This document shows positions 57,884 to 64,000 of a stretch of 64,000 nt of DNA, piece by piece. Each line of letters begins with the position of its first letter. Position 1 is the stretch's first letter. The position numbers and the translations under genes are program-made. Below the pieces are notes generated by a model. That model saw only the letters and a program-made list of their open reading frames with translations, was not told where the DNA came from and searched no databases. The stretch comes from Melieria omissa. Taxonomy: Eukaryota > Arthropoda > Insecta > Diptera > Ulidiidae. The stretch is taken from assembly GCA_963971225.1 (NCBI GenBank), contig OZ020268.1:117317510-117381509 (forward strand). The letters run 5' to 3'.

Positions 57884-58840
57884 GAGGCGGTTCTCTTGAG
57901 TACTCGGAAAATACGAGAGACATTCACTTTTAAAGCTGGCGATCACGAAATAACCTCCCAGCCGCACATCAGATACCTTGGCGTACGTATCGACACCCGA
58001 ATGTCCTTTAAAGATCACCTGGCTGCGGTCAATGACAAGGCGGCAAAAGTAGGCGGTGCGTTATCACGCATTATGGCGAATCTTGGCGGACCACGCGCTA
58101 GCAGAAGGAAGTTACTGGCAACGGTTACTACTTCCATCGTACTTTACGCAGCACCGATCTGGGTAGACGCAACCTTTAAAGCCACGTACATGTCTGGCAT
58201 CAGGGCGACATACCGCTTAAGCGCATTACGAGTAGCCAGTGGCTTTCGTACAATATCTGACGACGCGATATTGGTTATTGCAAGCATGCCCCCAATAGAT
58301 ATCCTAGCGCGAGAACTCAATCGCATATACACAGCGGGTGCTAGGGCATCGAAAGCGGACGAAAGGCGGTGCAGCGTAAATGAATGGCAACAAAGGTGGA
58401 ACACATCGGAGAAGGGAAGATGGACGTTTGCCCTGATCCCTCACATTGAGGTCTGGATCAACCGCAAACACGGAGAGGTAGATTTTTATCTCACGCAACT
58501 GCTAAGCGGGCATGGATGCTTCAAGCAATACCTTCACCGCTTCAAACATGAGGACGATCCTTTCTGCCCTCAGTGCCCCAATGAAATCGAAGACGTTCAG
58601 CATGTCCTGCTATGCTGCCCACGCTTCGCTAACGAGAGAGGCTCTATCACGGAAGTCTTCGGTGAAGCCCCAACGACAACCAACCTTGTGCCCCAAATGT
58701 GCGATTCACCCGGAAAATGGGAAGTTGTACAAACGGCGGCAGCACGGATCATGACGGCACTCCGGTGGATTGAGCGCCAACGCGCTGCGCGACGACGCGA
58801 AATCTTGGGTTCAGTGGCCCAACCCCATAACGAACAGTAA
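57884..58840 (+). pseudogene. R1-type pol C-terminus (reverse transcriptase end and zinc knuckle)
   Basis: 318 codons are open from the insertion point to TAA at 58838-58840. The segment holds the last RT motif (HIRYLGVRIDTRMSF), the region to LYAAPIWVDA, and a CCHC knuckle CPQCPNEIEDVQHVLLCC with the following PRF, as at the C-terminus of R1/LOA-type pol proteins. The endonuclease and catalytic RT motifs are lost by 5' truncation. By chance the frame is open for 41 further codons upstream, starting at an ATG at 57761 in host DNA; those residues are not part of the element. It is not an active retrotransposon. Confidence 0.92.
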
Positions 58841-59004
58841 CGGACTTGACAGACCAACAACAGACGATTGAGCTTTAATGCTCAGACGGCCTCCCGACGA
58901 AATACTTAGTGGTAGTTCCGGGAGGAACTTTCCGTCGGACAAGGGGAGATGTTTAGCGGGTTAAAGTCTCGCACTGACCTCGGCTTTTGATGCTTTTACT
59001 CCTC

Positions 59005-59046
<42 letters not shown>
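57884..59046 (+). mobile_element. 5'-truncated R1-clade LINE, recent insertion
   Basis: The element begins at 57884 (GAGGCGGTTCTC), ends in 39 A's (59008-59046) and is flanked by perfect CACGCACA (57876-57883 and 59047-59054). It entered a CA-rich microsatellite. The perfect duplication, uninterrupted A tail and intact C-terminal frame point to a young insertion. Confidence 0.95.
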
Positions 59047-59047
<1 letters not shown>

Positions 59048-59054
59048 ACGCACA

Positions 59055-59997
59055 CTTCCGTTAGCGCCATAAATACGCTCTTCAACACCTCGCTCGCACT
59101 ACTCGGCGCGCCATGCTGGCAGCGGCGTGTGAGCACTTCCTGTACTGGCCGCGTGTACTTGACATGAATTGCACGCAATCGTTGTGCGCTGCACGCATAC
59201 ACGCACACGTTCACTCAAGGATAATGCCGTTGATTGCGCGTAGCGCTGCTGCACGCGTTGGTGGCATATATGAAAATGCGTGTTTTGTGCGCCATGTGGC
59301 ACGCAACGCAGCTGCTTGAGTCAAGCCAAAAGTTGGTATTTTTGGCGAAATTTTTTTAAATTCCTCTGCACATTTTTGTTGCGCTGATATTTGTGCTGCT
59401 GGTTTATAAGTATGTGTGTGTGTGTGTGTTGTGTTTGCGCTCTCCTCTGCTGCGCTTTTATGTACTTTAATGGTGCAAATGTAGTCAGCAAGCACCCTTG
59501 ACAGCATTTTCATAATTACTCCCATGGCAGCGTGGTTGGGTAGGGCACACAACGAAAGCAAAACCAAAATTAAGCGTAGGATGCGTTGTCTGGACATTCC
59601 AAAAAAATTCCGGGCATATCTCATGCTAGAGCGCAATTTGAATAGAAAATCAAACAGCCAGCGAACGAATTTTGCACATTGATAATGAAGTTCATTACTG
59701 ACATAGGGAAAACCAGGCACTGGGCTGCCCGATGGCAGAAAGTTCAAAGTTGGCATCGAATCTGATTAAATGAAATAACACATAATAAAAGGACAGTTTG
59801 AGAAAATTTTTTCAAATACTAGTTTTATGGTTTTGGGACTCAGATATCTAAATAATTCAAATGCCTAACTCAATGATTTATTATCGCTCAGTTCAAACCG
59901 CTAAAGCTACAAACAACAGCTTTGAACGCGACTTTTTTATGCTCGGAATCTTTTTCTTTGTTTACTCCTCTTTTTATTTTCACATTTAAGTTTAAGC
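59055..59997. other. Unique non-coding block
   Basis: GC-richer to about 59.5 kb, with (GT)n at 59413-59430. A 181-codon minus-strand frame (59211-59756) includes a THTHTHTY stretch from the microsatellite and has no recognisable domain. No gene is called. Confidence 0.45.
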
Positions 59998-61560
59998 TTA
60001 AGTTCCAATGTTTCGAAAGTCAAAATCTAATGGCATCAACAATGGGTTAAAGTTTGTATACGGAAAGAGACTAAGACTAAGACTAAGACTAAGACTAAGA
60101 CTAAGACTAAGACTAAGACTAAGACTAAGACTAAGACTAAGACTAAGACTAAGACTAAGACTAAGACTAAGACTAAGACTAAGACTAAGACTAAGACTAA
60201 GACTAAGACTAAGACTAAGACTAAGACTAAGACTAAGACTAAGACTAAGACTAAGACTAAGACTAAGACTAAGACTAAGACTAAGACTAAGACTAAGACT
60301 AAGACTAAGACTAAGACTAAGACTAAGACTAAGACTAAGACTAAGACTAAGACTAAGACTAAGACTAAGACTAAGACTAAGACTAAGACTAAGACTAAGA
60401 CTAAGACTAAGGCTAAGACTAAGGCTAAGACTAAGACTAAGACTAAGACTAAGACTAAGACTAAGACTAAGACTAAGACTAAGACTAAGACTAAGACTAA
60501 GACTAAGACTAAGACTAAGACTAAGACTAAGACTAAGACTAAGACTAAGACTAAGACTAAGACTAAGACTAAGACTAAGACTAAGACTAAGACTAAGACT
60601 AAGACTAAGACTAAGACTAAGACTAAGACTAAGACTAAGACTAAGACTAAGACTAAGACTAGACCTTAAAATTGGTGAGGACACAGATGTTGAAATGTGT
60701 ATAGTTACACAAGAGAGTTTTTTCATTTTCTTTTAAGCCTATTGAAGTAAACTAAGGGTTAAAAAGTTGGTACCAAGAATTATGATTTAATGAATTTTTT
60801 TTAATTCACGTAAACTGTGAAAGCATTTAACTGAAAACTAATTCATAATCATAATTTGATGGAAAATCAAAATTTGACCGTGTTAAGAATGGGTTAAGGT
60901 TTTTAAACGAGAAGAAAAAACATGACCTGATGAGCCTATAGACTTTAAAATTAGTGAAAACACAATGAAACAAAAAATGATTTCACTGATGTTGTCAATG
61001 TTTTTAGGTTATAGTTTGATGGGGTAAACAAAGGGTTAAAATTTTGTATAGAGAATTTAATGAATATTTTTACATTAAAATTTGTGAAATATTTGAAAAA
61101 CAAGAATTAAAAACGTGTTTTTAATTTTATGAAAATCATACTCTGACGTTGTCAAAAATTGGTTAAAAGTTTGTATGGAGAAACCTTGAAGCACATGAAT
61201 GACTTTATTGACTTCAAACCCAGTGAAAGCACTTCAGCTGTAAAACACTTCGACACATGTTTGGACTTTTTTTGAAAATCATAATTTATTGGGATCAACA
61301 CTGGGTTAATAGTTTATTTAGAGAAAGTAATTCCATGAGCCGATTAACATCGAATGTGATTAAAGCACTTAAAATTATTATAAACAAATAATAAAAGAAA
61401 GAATTTAGACAACTATTTTTTTCATTTCATTGATTTAAATCTGAAGACGTGGATAAAGGGTTAAGAAAAACATGATTTATTACTCAAAATATTAAATATT
61501 CTAAAGATTTTTTTTCCGATTTTCTAAATCCATATCTGATAGAGCAAAAATATTGTTAGA
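59998..61560. repeat. Degenerate GGGTTAAAAGTTTGTATAGAG field
   Basis: The motif (A/T)GGGTTAA, followed by AGTTTGTATA-like sequence and preceded by a CATAATTTGATGGCATCAAC-like block, recurs at about 60044, 60756, 60891, 61033, 61160, 61303 and 61458. The spacing is 127-155 bp once the hexamer array is removed. AGACTTTAAAATTAGTGA-like blocks also recur. It is an old, diverged array. Confidence 0.78.
60064..60661. repeat. (TAAGAC)n hexamer array, ~100 copies
   Basis: About 600 bp of near-perfect TAAGAC repeats. Only two units are changed (TAAGGC near 60411 and 60423, 12 bp apart). Two opposed open frames run through it (Arg-Leu repeats on plus, Ser-Leu repeats on minus) because stops fall in one frame per strand; neither is a gene. 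The near absence of variation marks recent expansion or ongoing homogenisation. Confidence 0.97.
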
Positions 61561-61615
61561 CTCTTATGTGAAGAAGATTTGAGATATAATCTTTAATTGA
61601 GTAGATATTATTTAA

Positions 61616-61790
61616 CCCTTTCGACACCAATATTTTAACATGTGTCTCGATATTACTTTTTCTTATTTAAATCATGAAATACTTCTCTAAGAAGTGTGCG
61701 TACGACATTTGAAGTCGCCACGTCTCTTTGTTAGAGTTCTAGAGCTAGTTGACTTTTAAACAATTTTAGCTTAAAACGGGTTAAAAAATT
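61616..61790. mobile_element. Possible second TTAA-flanked MITE
   Basis: TTAA at 61612-61615 and 61791-61794 bracket a 175-bp segment starting CCCTTTCGACAC and ending AAAACGGG. The left end shares CCCTTTCG with the MITE at 17861 and also has a subterminal palindrome (GACAC then GTGTC). The right end is a poor match, so the call is tentative. Confidence 0.4.
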
Positions 61791-61890
61791 TTTTTTATCA
61801 ATATTCTTTAATTACTGAAAAATTATTTAATATTTATGGAAAAATACAAAATTATCACTTTTTAATTTTATTCCAGCAATATTAAATAAA

Positions 61891-62150
61891 CAGGGTTTTC
61901 ATCAAACGCGCCCAGTTTGTAGACTTCACTTAGAACACAAACTTTCCCTGATATCGCTGCAAATTATTGGAAATTATTTTGGGAATAACAGTAAAATTGT
62001 TGTAATTTGCTTTAAATTCACTTCTAAAAATATTAATTTGTTGGTGGCTACTTAAATTAAACCCATAAATCAATGGAAGATTTTGTTGTAGGATGGCAAA
62101 TAGGTGAAGTTGCTTTCCGGCAACTTTGGGGTCGAAAGAGGTAAATAAAA
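61891..62150 (+). repeat. Dispersed repeat, copy B
   Basis: This is the inverted partner of 1141-1369. It starts CAGGGTTTTCATCAAACGCG and ends near ACTTTGGGGTCGAAAGAGG. It has small insertions relative to copy A (for example near 61960). It is non-coding and unclassified. Confidence 0.75.
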
Positions 62151-64000
62151 TCATTAAACTTTTGCATGCCAAGCTGAACCTACTTAATAGTAAATAATAA
62201 TAACAAATACAAAAAAATAAATTATGAAATGCTTAAACAAATAAAACATAATAGCAATAATTAGTTGTTAATTAAAGCAAATGTTATGTTCTTTTTTCAT
62301 TTGTTTAATAAATCTGATGTTTCCCAGGGTTTTGTTTTCATTATTTATTTTTAATGTTCATATTTTCAATGAATAAAAAACGCATTGTTTTGTGCTCGTT
62401 CAGTAAAAATTATCATAATCTCTGCTTGGCGCATTTTCCGGCGAATGTCAACTGGACTCGCCGCCTTTGGACTTGTCATACTCTGTGCCGTATTATTTTT
62501 AGCTCGAACGTGCATGTCAAAATGCCGACAAATGTCAATCCGTAATGAATAACGTGTCCGGCAACGCCATGTTGTCAGTGCGACAGTCTCGTCCCTGCCC
62601 GTTCCGTCTCGTCTCGTCAGCGACGCAGCCCGGCCAGTCGAACGCAACATCTGGCAAGGAGCGGCGCGCAGCCAAGCAGTCTGCGCTCATAAAAACCAAA
62701 CCGTCGCGACATAAAGACACGCCGATGACACTTTGTCTGCACCAGCAGCAGAATAATAAATACATTTCATAATGCTTCCTACACACACACACACACACAC
62801 ACAAATACCACAGCGACATTGTACACGCCTTGATTTGCGTGCGCCGGCCGTTGGCTTTGTTGACTTTAACTTAATTTTGCAACTTTTTACAAGGATTTCT
62901 TCTATGCAATTTCTTACAGCGATTTTCCACAACATTTTCACACACGCACACACACATAGACACATAGAGATGACCCTTAACCTCCAATTACCGGGCGATA
63001 ACTTTGGCGCGTGACACCTTTGCCGTCGAGACCACCAGCCAGTTTGGCTTGTTGGCCAAAGTTGTTAAGGCGCTTAATCTAAAAAGTTTTCTCCACGCTT
63101 CGACTTTTTCGCGTTGCTTTTTTTGCTGTTGTTTTAAATTGGGGTTTTATTTTGCTGTTTTCAGTTGAGCGACTTTTCCGCACGCTGTGCACCTTTCAAA
63201 TTGCACGCACGCGTGTAGGAACATCGCTGCCAGGATCCGGCAGCAGACTCCACATTGCACACAGCAGAACACCGGCACCGGTTGCCTCCTTTCCCGCAAT
63301 TGTCTTGTTAGTTTTTCTATATTTATGTTCTATGATTTTTCATTGTTGTTGTTGCTTTTTTTTTGTTAAAACTTATTTTGCATTATATTTGCATATTCCA
63401 ACAATTTGGCATATTTGAGTGTTTGGACCTATGTCAGTGTCTCTTTCAAAGTTTGCGACAGCTTTTTCGCCGAAGTGTCGCGTGGCGCAGGTAGTGGGCG
63501 TAATGCCATTTTGTTGTATAATTTTTGTTTGTTGATTTTAGTGGTAGGACATCGAAATTTTGTGGCGCTGACCTAATGGAATTTGTCCAAGTTAAACCTG
63601 TCGGTAACAAAGTTTTTGTCTGGCTTTGTATGGATGGCGACCATTGTTCGGAATACATTGCATATTTCTAGGCGAATGTACTTCATTCGTACACACATAA
63701 TTGACACGACAGCCGGACAGTAAGTTTAAATTCTTCTAAAACTCCACGCAACTATTGGCGTTTTGCGTGTGAATTTACATTCGGTTGGATGGGACACAAA
63801 AACCTCAAATCTTTTTCATAGGAAACTTTACACCTCGAATGTCCTTTTTTAAAAAAGGTCTTTACTTTCTTTGATTTGTTAACGTTAGCATCATAGCTAA
63901 TGTAACGTAATGTAATGACCTCAGTTCAGCTAGTATCAAAAACTTGCTTGAGTTCATCCACATATCGAAATGGCTTGAATAGGCTTCTCGACTTGCAGTA
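62151..64000. other. Unique non-coding block, GC-rich 62.4-63.5 kb
   Basis: (CA)n is at 62782-62802 and 62940-62955. Open frames of 60-94 codons overlap on both strands without recognisable domains. The last 500 bp are mixed sequence. No gene, RNA or mobile element is recognised. Confidence 0.45.

Noticed and set aside
59998..60736. Two opposed 242-codon frames (Arg-Leu and Ser-Leu repeats)
   Set aside because: Both come from the TAAGAC hexamer array; stops fall in only one frame per strand.

Overview
The window is nuclear DNA of an insect, most likely a fly. It is AT-rich, has many short (CA)n, (CAA)n/(TTG)n and (CAG)n-like runs, and carries a typical dipteran mobile-element set: mariner, R1, RTE and jockey-like LINEs, tRNA-derived SINEs, a Ty3/gypsy-like solo LTR pair, hAT-like and TTAA-targeting MITEs. 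The short (CCTAA)n tails on retroposons recall tephritid fruit-fly genomes, but the species cannot be fixed from the sequence. I found no convincing host protein-coding exon, no true tRNA or rRNA gene and no CRISPR. The window reads as intergenic or giant-intron DNA, with moderately GC-rich unique blocks (about 1.8-2.2, 2.9-4.2, 9.0-10.8, 13.6-15.2, 20.6-21.6, 29.0-30.3, 32.6-34.1, 38.6-39.1, 41.8-43.0, 46.6-48.2, 52.4-54.0, 59.05-59.7 and 62.4-63.7 kb) lying between repeats.

Layout, left to right. 1.14-1.37 kb: a dispersed repeat whose inverted partner is at 61.9-62.15 kb. 2.19-2.83 kb: a hAT-like MITE. 4.56-8.96 kb: a degenerate pyrimidine-rich tandem field holding a (TTCA)n array and a 5'-truncated LINE. 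11.24-13.62 kb: an AATT/TTGAA-type tandem field. 17.56-19.13 kb: an eroded RNase H remnant, then a mariner that was entered by a TTAA-flanked MITE and by a solo LTR. 19.6-19.83 kb: a SINE. 23.4-24.64 kb: a degenerate field with a retroposon and its 10-bp target duplication. 24.87-25.75 kb: a broken Tc1/mariner transposase with a hAT-like MITE inside. 27.5-28.9 kb: a foldback MITE, then another degenerate field with a MITE. 30.44 and 35.34 kb: two minus-strand 3' ends of one LINE family. 36.2-36.55 kb: a mariner fossil. 37.44-38.03 kb: (AAAAT)n. 40.45-41.59 kb: a hAT-like MITE containing the second solo LTR. 43.15-46.58 kb: a TGTCACAATTT-rich field with a 729-bp TTAA element. 48.37-49.59 kb: an AT-rich field with a complete SINE. 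50.09-50.42 kb: a second SINE type. 51.02-51.69 kb: a SINE split by an RTE fragment. 54.85-55.96 kb: a GACAGATA-rich field with a complete hAT-like MITE. 57.88-59.05 kb: a young R1-clade insertion. 60.0-61.56 kb: a degenerate field with about 100 copies of TAAGAC.

The parts connect in two ways. First, the SINE at 48650-49059 ends with a sequence shared with the LINE 3' ends at 30.4 and 35.3 kb, so that LINE is its probable source of reverse transcriptase; a second SINE type shares its central body but has another tRNA head and tail. Second, most of the old, decayed tandem fields each hold one mobile-element insertion. Where the field repeats itself, a neighbouring unit preserves the empty site, so several insertion events can be read to the base from this window alone.
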